48,542 nucleotides of DNA from Fen-1298 sp050015675 (GTDB taxonomy: Bacteria; Bacteroidota; Ignavibacteria; UBA10030), in NCBI GenBank assembly GCA_050015675.1, contig JBEKAY010000028.1:1-48542 (forward strand). The letters are read 5' to 3'. The notes under the pieces are model-generated. The model had not been told where the DNA came from. It saw only the letters and a list, made by a program, of their open reading frames with translations, and did no database searches. The translations under genes were made by a program, and so were the position numbers. Below are positions 26,810 to 35,512 of this stretch, piece by piece. The number at the start of each line of letters is the position of its first letter. The stretch's first letter is position 1.

Positions 26810-29131
26810 ATGAAATATATTGTCCTCCTATTATTGAATTTCTTGTATTCGTTTTTCGCTTCTGCTCAAACAAGCGATAACCGGAACAAATATACTTTTA
26901 GTGGTTATGTAAAGGATTTGAGATCCGGGGAAGCTCTTATCGGTGCCACTATTGCGATTAAAGAACTTCCTTCAACAGGGACAATTTCTAACGCCTATGG
27001 ATTCTTTTCGCTTACAGTTGCGGAGGGAACGTATACCGTTACCGTTTTCTTTGTCGGTTATGAATCACAATCCCAGCAAGTGGTTCTAAATAAAAACCAT
27101 AAAATTGTTTTTAATCTTTCCGAGAAAGCAGTCGAACAAAAAGAAGTTGTTGTTACAGGGGAAAAGAAGGATGAAAATATCACTGCCCCGCAGATGGGGC
27201 TCGATAAACTTGATGTTAAAGGAATACAAAGTGTGCCTGTCTTGTTCGGTGAAAAAGATGTTTTAAAAACCATTCAACTTTTGCCCGGCATAAAATCTGC
27301 CGGAGAAGGAAACAGCGGATTTTATGTGCGCGGTGGAGGGTCCAATCAGAACCTAATATTGCTTGATGAAGCAACTGTTTATAACGCTTCTCATTTTTTT
27401 GGATTCTTCTCAGTTTTTAATTCCGATGCAATAAAAGATATTGGCATATATAAAGGTGCGATGCCTGCCGAATACGGCGGCAGGCTTTCATCCGTACTTG
27501 ATATCAAGATGAAGGATGGCAACGCCAAACAGTTTGATGTAAACGGCGGAATCGGATTGATATCTTCACGCTTAACAGTTGAAGGCCCGATTGTAAACGA
27601 TAAGTGTTCGTTTTCCATTTCCGGGCGACGAACATATGCCGACCTGTTCCTGAAACTTTCAAGCGATAGTTCCATCAACCAGGCTCGTATGTATTTCTAT
27701 GATCTTAATGCAAAGATAAATTACCAAATAAGTGACAACGATAGAATCTATCTCTCCGGTTATTTCGGCAAGGATGTTCTTGGTTTCGGTTCTTCCTTCG
27801 GATTTGATTGGGGCAATGCTACCGGAACACTGAGATGGAATCATTTGTTCAGTGAAAAAATGTTTTCCAACACTTCTTTGATTTACAGTACATATGATTA
27901 TAATATCAATGCGGATTTGGGAGGCAACACATTGTTGGTCGCTTCGAGAATTCAAGACTATAATCTCAAACAGGACTTCCATGACTATATCGATACGCAA
28001 AATGGATTAAAGTTTGGATTAAACTCCGTATATCATTCTATTACACCCGGAAGTGTTTCGCTTGCAAATAGCTCTAATTCCAATATATTGAACATCAATA
28101 ATAAATATTCATGGGAGAATGCAATATATGTCTCTCATGAATTCAAACCTCTGCCTGTTTTTAATTTAGAATATGGAATTCGTTTTTCTTCATTTAGTGT
28201 GCTTGGGCCGGGAGTCTTTTATACTTACGATAACGCAGGGAACACGATTGATTCACTTTCCAGCGGTTCAGGAACAATTGTAAAAACATATTTTTCGATA
28301 GAACCTCGTCTTGCGGTAAACTATATCCTGGATGGAGAAAGCTCTGTGAAGGCTTCTTATGCACGAAGTACACAGAACCTTCACCTTCTCTCCAACTCGA
28401 CAACGAGTAATCCGATCGACGTATGGATTCCGAGCAGTAACAACGTGCAGCCCGAAATCGCCGATCAGTTTTCAATAGGTTATTTTCGGAATTTTACTGA
28501 CAATACATATGAATTTTCAATCGAAACGTATTATAAAAATCTTAAGAACCAGATTGATTATAAAAATGGTGCGCAAATATATTTCAACAATGATGTTGAA
28601 TCGCAATTGCTTTTTGGTTCCGGAAGAGCTTATGGTGTTGAGTTCTTTCTCAAAAAGAAATATGGCCAATTGAACGGATGGATTGGTTATACACTCTCCC
28701 GCTCTGAAATGAAATTTGATGCGGTTAATCATGGAAGTTATTTTCCTGCGAGACAGGATGAAACACATGATATCTCGATCGTTGCGATTTATCAGTTCTC
28801 GGATAAATGGAGTTTTTCTGCAACGTGGGTCTATAATACAGGTAATGCGGTCACTTTTCCCAGCGGAAAATATTGGGTTGATGGACAAGTGTTTAATTAT
28901 TATACCGAGCGCAATGGATATCGCATGCCTGCCTATCATCGGCTTGATCTTGGAGCCACTTGGCAAGGGGAAAACTCAGGTTGGACTTTTTCTCTTTACA
29001 ACGCATATGGCAGAGATAATGCGTATATCATTGCATTCCAGCAAGACCCGAATAATAAAACGAGGACTCAAGCAGTTCAAACATCTTTATTTAAGTTTGT
29101 TCCATCGATTACCTATAATTTTAGGTTTTGA
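26810..29131 (+). CDS. TonB-dependent outer-membrane receptor with CarboxypepD_reg-like domain
   Basis: 773 residues. Signal peptide 1-19 (ending FASAQ), a CarboxypepD_reg-like domain (about 28-112: YTFSGYVKDLRSGEALIGAT), a TonB plug (about 130-235: LFGEKDVLKTIQLLPGI, GFYVRGGGSNQNLILLD, YKGAMPAEYGGRLSSVLDI) and a beta-barrel ending in the aromatic strand SITYNFRF. It is shorter than the SusC-like receptor and belongs to the smaller TonB receptor type that Bacteroidota often pair with a DUF4249 lipoprotein, as here: the next gene starts 2 bases after its stop. The substrate is unknown. No ribosome-binding site precedes the ATG; the upstream sequence is AT-rich, as common in this phylum. Confidence 0.9.
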   Translation: MKYIVLLLLNFLYSFFASAQTSDNRNKYTFSGYVKDLRSGEALIGATIAIKELPSTGTISNAYGFFSLTVAEGTYTVTVFFVGYESQSQQVVLNKNHKIVFNLSEKAVEQKEVVVTGEKKDENITAPQMGLDKLDVKGIQSVPVLFGEKDVLKTIQLLPGIKSAGEGNSGFYVRGGGSNQNLILLDEATVYNASHFFGFFSVFNSDAIKDIGIYKGAMPAEYGGRLSSVLDIKMKDGNAKQFDVNGGIGLISSRLTVEGPIVNDKCSFSISGRRTYADLFLKLSSDSSINQARMYFYDLNAKINYQISDNDRIYLSGYFGKDVLGFGSSFGFDWGNATGTLRWNHLFSEKMFSNTSLIYSTYDYNINADLGGNTLLVASRIQDYNLKQDFHDYIDTQNGLKFGLNSVYHSITPGSVSLANSSNSNILNINNKYSWENAIYVSHEFKPLPVFNLEYGIRFSSFSVLGPGVFYTYDNAGNTIDSLSSGSGTIVKTYFSIEPRLAVNYILDGESSVKASYARSTQNLHLLSNSTTSNPIDVWIPSSNNVQPEIADQFSIGYFRNFTDNTYEFSIETYYKNLKNQIDYKNGAQIYFNNDVESQLLFGSGRAYGVEFFLKKKYGQLNGWIGYTLSRSEMKFDAVNHGSYFPARQDETHDISIVAIYQFSDKWSFSATWVYNTGNAVTFPSGKYWVDGQVFNYYTERNGYRMPAYHRLDLGATWQGENSGWTFSLYNAYGRDNAYIIAFQQDPNNKTRTQAVQTSLFKFVPSITYNFRF

Positions 29132-29133
29132 TT

Positions 29134-29940
29134 ATGAAAAGGAATTCCTCAATACGAAAAATAATGCATGGTGTCCTTTTATTACTGTTAAGCATGATTG
29201 GCTTTGCTTGTAAGAAGGTGATTGACGTGGATTTGAATTCGGCTGATCCACAAATTGTTATTGAAGGCAACATTAGTGATTCACGTGGGCCGTATTACGT
29301 AACATTATCCAAAACCGTAAACTTCGATCAACCCAATACGTTTCCTCCAGTCACCGGTGCTCATGTTGTCATGAATGATACTCTCGGTAATTCAGAACTT
29401 TTAACCGAAACATTACCCGGAACCTATAGAACATCTGTGATTCAGGGAACGCCCGGAAGAACATATACGCTTGACATAATCTCAGAAGGAAAAGAATATA
29501 TTGCCACATCGACGATGCCTGCACCCGTGACATTCGATTCATTAACGCTAGATTATATTATCAACGGACCTGATCAGTATTGGGCCTTTAGGGTGCATTT
29601 CAAGGATCCTGCGGGAGTGAAAAATTACTACCATTTTGTGCTCATGCGCAATAGTATTATTTCCCAGAGGTTTTTTCTTTATGATGATCGTTTACAAGAT
29701 GGTGAATCCATAACATATGATCTCATTCCCGATACATTACGTTACAAGGATACAGTTGTGATTTTTCTCCAATGCATCGATAAAGGCGTGTATGATTATT
29801 TTAGAACGGCGTCACAGATAAGCAACGGCAGGGGATCACAATCGGCATCACCGGCAAATCCTTTATCGAATTTTAGCAATGGAGCATTGGGATATTTCAG
29901 TGCTTATTCTGTAAGATCGTGGCGCTGGATCAACAAATAA
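29134..29940 (+). CDS. DUF4249 lipoprotein
   Basis: 268 residues from the ATG at 29134 (a TTG two codons earlier overlaps the receptor stop). Lipoprotein signal peptide with Cys26 (MIGFAC), then the DUF4249 pattern: VIDVDLNSADPQIVIEGNIS, then alternating Ig-like strands (PPVTGAHVVMNDTLG, LPGTYRTS, GRTYTLDIISEGKEY) and a second beta domain containing FRVHFKDPAGVKNYYHF. It is probably tethered to the outer membrane as a partner of the TonB receptor with which it is translationally linked. The function of the family is not established. The end of the gene is ordinary; the protein looks complete though a little shorter than some relatives. Confidence 0.85.
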   Translation: MKRNSSIRKIMHGVLLLLLSMIGFACKKVIDVDLNSADPQIVIEGNISDSRGPYYVTLSKTVNFDQPNTFPPVTGAHVVMNDTLGNSELLTETLPGTYRTSVIQGTPGRTYTLDIISEGKEYIATSTMPAPVTFDSLTLDYIINGPDQYWAFRVHFKDPAGVKNYYHFVLMRNSIISQRFFLYDDRLQDGESITYDLIPDTLRYKDTVVIFLQCIDKGVYDYFRTASQISNGRGSQSASPANPLSNFSNGALGYFSAYSVRSWRWINK

Positions 29941-29969
29941 TTTGATTTTTATAATGCCCAACGATGAGC

Positions 29970-29996
29970 GATGAACGAATGCTTCAATCTTTTTTT
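29970..29996 (+). terminator. Possible terminator of the TonB receptor / DUF4249 operon
   Basis: GAT-GAA pairs with TTC-(A)-ATC around a 7-base loop, with one bulge, followed by T7 (29990-29996). The stem is short; the T tract and the position 30 bases after the stop codon support it. Confidence 0.4.
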
Positions 29997-30501
29997 CTTC
30001 GTGATATTCTTCTTCCGTATTAACACTCCGGGTGTTCTCTTTATCGATAATTTCCTAAATAATATTTTCCACAGCTCGAATTGCGGCCGACATGAAATGA
30101 TTGGCATTAGTGTATTTATACAAGCTATTTCTACTGATAAGAAATAGATTGCCGATACAACACACAACCGAAATCAGCAAACTTTGTATTATTGTCTGGT
30201 TGCCAAATATGTGCAAGTGTCGATTTTAAAAAAATGTCACTCCCCCTCCTGCCGGCAATTCAAGTTTTTATGGCAAAGCCATCCCGTTGGGAACTAAGCT
30301 GATTATTTTGCTCTACTACCCGTTCTGCAATTTCACAAACGAAGCTGAATCTGTTTGAACCAAAGTTCTTTAGGTATTGATCTCGTTCCGATTCAAGCGA
30401 TTGAGCAATGGACTTGGAATCCACTCCTCTGCTCACAAACCACAATAGTGACCGTAGTTCTAGAATCTGAAAACAAATTGTGGACAGAATTGCGTACAAA
30501 T

Positions 30502-30532
30502 AAAAAGAGGTATCCGACATTATCGAATACCT
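30502..30532 (-). terminator. Intrinsic terminator after tRNA-Phe
   Basis: On the minus strand AGGTATTCGA (30532-30523) pairs with TCGGATACCT (30517-30508) over 10 bases with one G-U pair and a 5-base loop, then CTTTTTA. It begins 7 bases after the tRNA end. Confidence 0.85.
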
Positions 30533-30538
30533 TTTGGG

Positions 30539-30611
30539 TGGACAGGGAGGGAATTGAACCCCCGACACATGGATTTTCAGTCCATTGCTCTACCAACTGA
30601 GCTACCTGTCC
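30539..30611 (-). tRNA. tRNA-Phe (GAA)
   Basis: The minus strand folds as a full cloverleaf: acceptor GGACAGG/CCTGTCC, D arm GCTC...GAGC, anticodon arm ATGGA-CTGAAAA-TCCAT with anticodon GAA, T arm GGGGG-TTCAATT-CCCTC and discriminator A. 73 bases; CCA is not encoded. Confidence 0.96.
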
Positions 30612-30663
30612 GAATTTTTCACAACTTAACGAGTGTAACGAAGTTAAGTTGTATAAAAAATTC
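30612..30663. repeat. Long imperfect inverted repeat just upstream of tRNA-Phe
   Basis: ACAACTTAAC (30621-30630) and GTTAAGTTGT (30643-30652) are perfect complements; the outer GAATTTTT (30612-30619) and AAAAATTC (30656-30663) extend the symmetry. It touches the 5' end of the tRNA and may be a mobile palindromic repeat or part of its promoter region. Confidence 0.6.
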
Positions 30664-30664
30664 A

Positions 30665-30734
30665 GGATCCCGTGTTTTATACGGGATCCGAATCTATTTC
30701 TTACATCCCCCGCGTTTTGTACGGGATCCGAATT
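30665..30734. repeat. Two related palindromic units (CCCGTGTTTTATACGGGATCC type)
   Basis: Unit 1 (30665-30689) has a perfect 9-base stem, GGATCCCGT / ACGGGATCC, with loop GTTTTAT. Unit 2 (about 30708-30734) repeats CCCGCGTTTTGTACGGGATCCGAAT with a few changes. Both are followed by GAAT...CTAT. They look like copies of a genome repeat (REP-like). Confidence 0.6.
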
Positions 30735-30751
30735 CAATCTATCGATTCAAT

Positions 30752-30777
30752 AAAAATCCCGCTGGACCTCAGCGGGA
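30752..30777 (-). terminator. Intrinsic terminator after the acyl-CoA dehydrogenase gene
   Basis: On the minus strand TCCCGCTG (30777-30770) pairs with CAGCGGGA (30764-30757), loop of 5, followed by TTTTTA. It lies about 55 bases after the stop codon at 30832. Confidence 0.85.
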
Positions 30778-30831
30778 CCAAAATCTTGATTAAAACTACC
30801 AGACTTTTCGCAGAAAGTCAAGGTTTGATGC

Positions 30832-31974
30832 TTAGACTTTTCCGTTCTTTTTCAAAATGTCTCGTGCAATAACCATCCGCTGCACTTCACTTGTGCCCTC
30901 AAAGATCGGATTGATACGAGCGTCTCGGTAGTAACGCTCGATGGGAAGTTCTCTCGAATATCCCATACCGCCATGAATCTGTACTGCCATATCTGCTACT
31001 TTAACAAGATTTTCTGAAGCAAACAATTTTACATATGCAGCTTGACGGGAGACAGATTTCTTTTCATCATACTCTTGAGCCGTACGGTAGACTATTGATT
31101 CCAAAGCATAGATTGTCAACGCTATATCTGCAAGCATAAATTGAATCGCCTGGAATTGTGACAACGGTGTATCGAATTGCTTCCTCTCTTTTGCATACTT
31201 TGTGCTCGTCTCCAATAATTCTTTCATGGCGCCAAGACATGCAGCCCCTAGGCCAAGGCGACCGGCATCCAACGTTTTCATTGCAATGAGGAATCCACGC
31301 CCATCATCACCAATGATATTGTCTTTTGGGATTCGAACATTATTAAACGTCAACGCATTTGTCATGCTGGCGCGAATCCCCATTTTCTTCTCTTTAGGAC
31401 CTGCAGTGAATCCCGGGGTCTTTGTCTCAACGACGAAAGCGCTAATGCCCCGTTCTGTCCGAGCAAAAACTGAAAGGATATCCGCAAAACCGCCATTCGT
31501 GATCCACAATTTCTCACCATTAATCACCCATTCGTTTCCATCAAGGCGTGCTTTCGTTCGTAAATTAAATGAATCGGAACCGGCTGAAGCTTCTGTTAAT
31601 GCAAATCCTCCAATCAATTTCCCTTCAGCAAGCGGAACAAGATACTTCTTCTTTAATTCTTCAGAACCGCCAATAAAGATTGCATTCGCTCCAATGGACT
31701 GATGTGCTCCAATAAATGTGGAGGTTGCAAGATCACCTCTCCCCATTTCTTCTTGCATAACGCAATAACCAACTTCACCGAATCCGCCGCCGCCATATTC
31801 CTGAGGGAATGATGCCCCGAGAAAACCTATGTCCGCAATTTTACGGATTAATTCAGGAGACAATTTTTCTTCTTCATCCATCTTCTGAGCGAGAGGCTTA
31901 ACCTCTGTGTTCACAAAATCTCGCGCCATATCGCGCAGCATCTTTTGTTCTTCCGTAAATTCAAACTGAAACAT
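30832..31974 (-). CDS. Acyl-CoA dehydrogenase
   Basis: 380 residues, the usual length of short/medium-chain acyl-CoA dehydrogenases. It would oxidise an acyl-CoA to the 2-enoyl-CoA with FAD and pass electrons to ETF. Family motifs are FALTEASAGSD (138-148, FAD/substrate loop), WITNGGFADI, KMGIRASMTN (about 197-206), IHGGMGYSRELPIERYYRDA (near 333-352) and FEGTSEVQRMVIAR, whose first Glu is in the place of the catalytic base. AAGGA stands 7 bases before the ATG. It follows the FabI/FabL-like gene by 32 bases, which suggests a fatty-acid or branched-chain acyl metabolism pair, and is closed by a terminator. The exact chain-length preference cannot be read. Confidence 0.95.
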   Translation of the reverse strand: MFQFEFTEEQKMLRDMARDFVNTEVKPLAQKMDEEEKLSPELIRKIADIGFLGASFPQEYGGGGFGEVGYCVMQEEMGRGDLATSTFIGAHQSIGANAIFIGGSEELKKKYLVPLAEGKLIGGFALTEASAGSDSFNLRTKARLDGNEWVINGEKLWITNGGFADILSVFARTERGISAFVVETKTPGFTAGPKEKKMGIRASMTNALTFNNVRIPKDNIIGDDGRGFLIAMKTLDAGRLGLGAACLGAMKELLETSTKYAKERKQFDTPLSQFQAIQFMLADIALTIYALESIVYRTAQEYDEKKSVSRQAAYVKLFASENLVKVADMAVQIHGGMGYSRELPIERYYRDARINPIFEGTSEVQRMVIARDILKKNGKV

Positions 31975-32006
31975 ATCAATTTCCTTTTTTTCTGATGAAG
32001 TTGCGA

Positions 32007-32852
32007 TTATTTATTATCGTGATGATTTCGAGTGCTAGAGAATGCGGCAATATCTTCTCCTCCATCAACACCCAAGACATTGCCGGATATCCAATGCGCT
32101 TCGTCGGTAGAAAGGAGAACAATTGCTTTTGCAACATCTTCGGGCGTTGTGAGTCGTCCTCCCGGATTTTTTCCACGTGCCGCATCAAGCATTATCAAAT
32201 TACCGGGGATCTTACGTAACGCTGGCGTATCTGTTACTCCTGCCATAATCGCATTTGCTGTAATGCCCATAGGCCCAAGTTCCATCGCAAGTTGGCGAAT
32301 GTGCGCTTCCAAACTGGCTTTTGCAGCTGATACAGCACCGTAATGCGGCATGGCTGTGTGTCCGCCTGAACTTGTCATTCCAAAAATACGTCCGCCTCTT
32401 TTCATGAGATTTCGCGAGATCAATCCTTGCACCCAGTACACAAGACTATGTGCCATCACATTGACCGTCATTTCCATTTGTGCCGGAGTTATAGCATCTT
32501 CGGGTTTCTTCGTGATGAATTGTTTTAACGTTCCGAATGCGAGTGAATGCAGGAGCACTTTTATTGTGTCGGAAGAATCGATAGCAAATTGTTCTTGAAT
32601 ATCATCGAGCGTTTCATCTTGCTTGATTTTATCTGCTGCGTTGATATTGTAGAACACCGTCTTGACGCCCGTGTGTTTTATTTCTTTGATGAGGTTCTGA
32701 ACATTTGGCATTGTTGCTTGACGATCAAGATGCACGCCAAAAATATTCATACCGTTCTCAGCCAGCTCAAGTGCAGTAGCTGCTCCAAATCCACTGGAGG
32801 CGCCAAGTATAAGCGCCCACTCATGCGGCTTGAATTTCGATTCCTGCTTCAT
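32007..32852 (-). CDS. FabI/FabL-like short-chain dehydrogenase (possible enoyl-ACP reductase)
   Basis: 281 residues with an N-terminal Rossmann motif GASSGFGAATALELAENG (17-34). The active site is Y171-GAVSAA-K178, a Tyr-x6-Lys spacing as in enoyl-ACP reductases FabI and FabL; ordinary SDRs have Tyr-x3-Lys. LLHSLAFGTL (100-109) also resembles the FabI HSIAFA segment, and the end VDGGEDI is typical. It may reduce a 2-enoyl-ACP or enoyl-CoA with NAD(P)H. It lies 32 bases upstream of an acyl-CoA dehydrogenase gene, so a role in lipid metabolism is plausible. A different carbonyl substrate is possible. The nearest AAGGA is about 14 bases before the ATG, further than usual. Confidence 0.82.
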   Translation of the reverse strand: MKQESKFKPHEWALILGASSGFGAATALELAENGMNIFGVHLDRQATMPNVQNLIKEIKHTGVKTVFYNINAADKIKQDETLDDIQEQFAIDSSDTIKVLLHSLAFGTLKQFITKKPEDAITPAQMEMTVNVMAHSLVYWVQGLISRNLMKRGGRIFGMTSSGGHTAMPHYGAVSAAKASLEAHIRQLAMELGPMGITANAIMAGVTDTPALRKIPGNLIMLDAARGKNPGGRLTTPEDVAKAIVLLSTDEAHWISGNVLGVDGGEDIAAFSSTRNHHDNK

Positions 32853-32919
32853 ATTTTTTTACACTTTCCTTTGATAAAACGATACTTAAGATAGAAAGAA
32901 TTCTTAGAAAAACAATTCC

Positions 32920-34758
32920 TTATTCTACCGTAACACTCTTTGCAAGATTCCGCGGCTGATCTACATTGCAGCCTCGTGATACAGCAATGTAATATGCCAG
33001 TAATTGTAGCGGGATAACGGAGAGGATCGGCGAAAACAAATCGAGCGTTTGTGGAACGCAGATTAAGTAATCGGCGAGCTGACTAATATTTTTCTCTTCT
33101 TCATTAACAATGGCAATCACCCGCCCGCGCCGCGCTTTTACTTCCTGAATATTATTCATGATCTTTTCGTATGTTCTGTCGTGCGGCGCAATAAACACAA
33201 CCGGCATTTTCTCATCAATGAGCGCAATGGGTCCGTGCTTCATTTCCGCTGCCGGGTATCCTTCTGCGTGAATGTAAGAGATTTCTTTTAATTTGAGCGC
33301 GCCTTCAAGTGCAACAGGAAAATTATATCCACGGCCAAGGTAAAGAAAGTTTTTCATTTCATTAAATTCACCGGCGATATACTCAACCTGTTTTGTATTG
33401 GAAAGGATTGCTTGCACTTTTTCCGGCAGCAATTTTAATTCCCGAACAAGTGCAGCGCCATCTTCTCGCGACATTCCTTTGCTCCGCGCAATCAAAATTG
33501 TCAACAGCGCGAGCACAGTCAATTGAGATGTGAATGCCTTTGTGGAAGCAACTCCAATTTCAGGCCCGGCATGAATATACACACCGCCGTCGCTTTCGCG
33601 TGCAATAGAACTACCAACCACATTGCATATTCCAAGAACAGTCGCCCCATGTGCTTTTGCTTCTCGCAAGGCTGCCAGTGTATCCGCTGTTTCACCGCTT
33701 TGACTAATAAGAATCACAACATCGTCTTTTGTCAGGATGGGATTTCGATAACGAAACTCTGAAGCGTACTCCACTTCAACAGGAATATGTGCGTACTGTT
33801 CAAGCATATATTCTCCAATTAAAGCAGCGTGCCACGATGTACCGCAGGCAGCAAGAATTAAACGCGGCGCACGTACTATTCTCCCAAATACCGCATCGAG
33901 CCCTCCAAGCTTTACATTGCCCTCCTCTTCCAGCAATCTGCCTCGCATCGCATTCCGAATCGACTCAGACTGCTCGTGAATCTCTTTCAGCATGAAGTGA
34001 GTGAAGCCACCCTTTTCGATCTGCTCAAGATCGAATGTGAGTTCCTGAACCTCCTTCGTAATCTCAACATCGCCAAGCGTCTTGGTGATCACACCATTGG
34101 CTGTTAGCTCGGCAACCTCGCCATCTCCCAGATAGACAACTTGTCGAGTATGCTCTATAATTGCAGCTGCATCTGCTGCAACAATATTTTCCCCATCGCC
34201 AATTCCAAGAATGAGCGGACTTCCCATGCGTGCAGCTACTATTCTATCGGGTTCACGAGTCGAGAGAACAACGAGTCCGTACGTTCCTTTTACCTCTTTC
34301 ATTGCAAGGCGAACCGCCTCAAAAAGATTAGGCGTCGATTTGTAGATTTCTTCGATCAAATGTGCAATAACCTCGGTATCCGTGGCACTTACAAATCGAT
34401 GCCCTCCCCGCAATAATTTCGTTTTAATAGCAGCATAGTTTTCTATAATGCCATTGTGTATTACAGCAATTTCATTCCGGCAGTCTGCATGTGGATGTGC
34501 ATTGATGTTAGTAGGTTCACCATGTGTTGCCCAGCGCGTATGTCCCATACCAATATGTGCTTCTGGTAGCTGGCTGTTGTTCTGAATTTTCTTTACAAGG
34601 TCATCGACTTTCCCTGCTTGCTTTTGAATGTATAATGTTTTGTTACTAATGACAGCTATTCCTGCTGAATCATATCCTCGATATTCCATACGCCTTAATC
34701 CTTCCAACAAGATTGGGAGCGCATTATTTTTGCCTATATATCCAACAATACCGCACAT
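32920..34758 (-). CDS. glmS: Glutamine--fructose-6-phosphate aminotransferase
   Basis: 612 residues, normal for the family. It makes glucosamine 6-phosphate from fructose 6-phosphate and glutamine, the first step toward UDP-GlcNAc for peptidoglycan. The N-terminal glutaminase domain begins MCGIVGYIG with catalytic Cys2 and contains GHTRWATHG (72-80) and the HADC/HNGIIEN motifs. Two SIS sugar-isomerase domains follow, with CGTSWHAALIGEY, ISQSGETADTLAALREAK and the conserved C-terminal DQPRNLAKSVTVE. GGAAATGAATT precedes the ATG. It lies 38 bases downstream of pgeF. No glmS ribozyme is visible upstream, as expected outside Firmicutes. Confidence 0.98.
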   Translation of the reverse strand: MCGIVGYIGKNNALPILLEGLRRMEYRGYDSAGIAVISNKTLYIQKQAGKVDDLVKKIQNNSQLPEAHIGMGHTRWATHGEPTNINAHPHADCRNEIAVIHNGIIENYAAIKTKLLRGGHRFVSATDTEVIAHLIEEIYKSTPNLFEAVRLAMKEVKGTYGLVVLSTREPDRIVAARMGSPLILGIGDGENIVAADAAAIIEHTRQVVYLGDGEVAELTANGVITKTLGDVEITKEVQELTFDLEQIEKGGFTHFMLKEIHEQSESIRNAMRGRLLEEEGNVKLGGLDAVFGRIVRAPRLILAACGTSWHAALIGEYMLEQYAHIPVEVEYASEFRYRNPILTKDDVVILISQSGETADTLAALREAKAHGATVLGICNVVGSSIARESDGGVYIHAGPEIGVASTKAFTSQLTVLALLTILIARSKGMSREDGAALVRELKLLPEKVQAILSNTKQVEYIAGEFNEMKNFLYLGRGYNFPVALEGALKLKEISYIHAEGYPAAEMKHGPIALIDEKMPVVFIAPHDRTYEKIMNNIQEVKARRGRVIAIVNEEEKNISQLADYLICVPQTLDLFSPILSVIPLQLLAYYIAVSRGCNVDQPRNLAKSVTVE

Positions 34759-34797
34759 AATTCATTTCCAATTATGGTTTCAACCAAATGACAGTCA

Positions 34798-35493
34798 TCA
34801 TCCTGCGCTTTTTCCATCCCGTCTATAGGAATGGAAAAAACGTTTTTCACAAATCGTGCAGTGTGCGCTGATCTCAATGTTACCCGCGGCTACTCCCAGC
34901 TCTTTTAGTTGAGACGCGTTTTCTTTCTTTAGATCGATAAATATCTTTGTCGTGTTATAAGGTACGATTTTATTCTCGTACTTCACAGCGACATCTTCAC
35001 TCACTTCGTAACAGCAAACTCCAGCTGATGGGCCAATAAAGGCGAGCACATTTTCAGGATCCGTTTTGAAGTCCTCTTGCATTGTATATATCGCTCGCTT
35101 GACGATGGCATTTGCAGTTCCTCTCCATCCTACATGCACCGCTCCGATTACGTTTTGAATGGGATCGAAGAGCAAGATTGGGACACAATCTGCAACAGTG
35201 ACGGCTAATGCTACTCCGCTTGAGTTTGTCACAAGAGCATCGCAATTTTCATATTCACCCGGCGGATCGATCTTACGAACATTTGCTGAATGAGATTGAA
35301 GTGGCATCGCAAGCTCATTGTTGGATATCCCGAACTGAGATAAGAATGATTTCCGATTCATTTCAACGATTGCCGGATCGTCACCAACGTTATAACTGAG
35401 ATTCATCTCAAATCCATTACGGTTTCTAGGCCCGAGCTTCGTACTCATTCCTGAACACACTTCCGGATAGTCTGAAAATATTTTCGGTAGCAT
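34798..35493 (-). CDS. pgeF: Purine nucleoside phosphorylase / laccase-domain protein (YfiH family)
   Basis: 231 residues from the ATG at 35493; the frame extends to a TTG at 35535 overlapping the kinase gene, but the MLPKIFSDYPEV start fits the family. Signatures: GMSTKLG, MNLSYNVGDD, LQSHSANV (Zn-binding His), TVADCVPILLFD (with the ligand Cys), GAVHVGWRGT and FIGPSAGVCCYEV, ending ICEKRFFHSYRRDGKSAG. Relatives act as peptidoglycan editing factor (YfiH/PgeF) in E. coli and as zinc-dependent purine nucleoside phosphorylases (FAMIN-like) elsewhere. It sits between the large NtrY-like kinase gene and glmS; the link to cell-wall precursor supply is suggestive. Confidence 0.93.
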   Translation of the reverse strand: MLPKIFSDYPEVCSGMSTKLGPRNRNGFEMNLSYNVGDDPAIVEMNRKSFLSQFGISNNELAMPLQSHSANVRKIDPPGEYENCDALVTNSSGVALAVTVADCVPILLFDPIQNVIGAVHVGWRGTANAIVKRAIYTMQEDFKTDPENVLAFIGPSAGVCCYEVSEDVAVKYENKIVPYNTTKIFIDLKKENASQLKELGVAAGNIEISAHCTICEKRFFHSYRRDGKSAG

Positions 35494-35512
35494 TACTGTT
35501 TTTTCAAGAATG

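Larger units (their letters stand above)
29941..30538. other. Gene-poor stretch between DUF4249 gene and tRNA-Phe
   Basis: 598 bases. Short frames here are antisense shadows or lack start signals. A possible terminator for the plus-strand operon lies at 29970-29996 and the tRNA-Phe terminator at 30502-30532; nothing else was recognised. Confidence 0.6.

Noticed and set aside
28517..29213. Frames of 149 and 165 codons around the end of the TonB receptor gene
   Set aside because: Shadows of the receptor and DUF4249 genes in other frames, with low-complexity translations.
30260..30737. Frames of about 100 codons on both strands around tRNA-Phe
   Set aside because: They run through the tRNA gene and its terminator (the string SGVQFPPCPP is the usual tRNA antisense shadow).
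31202..31702. 166-codon plus-strand frame
   Set aside because: Exact antisense shadow of the acyl-CoA dehydrogenase gene, which has full family motifs.
32853..34797. glmS ribozyme or other riboswitch near glmS
   Set aside because: Only 38 bases separate glmS from pgeF, too short for such an element.
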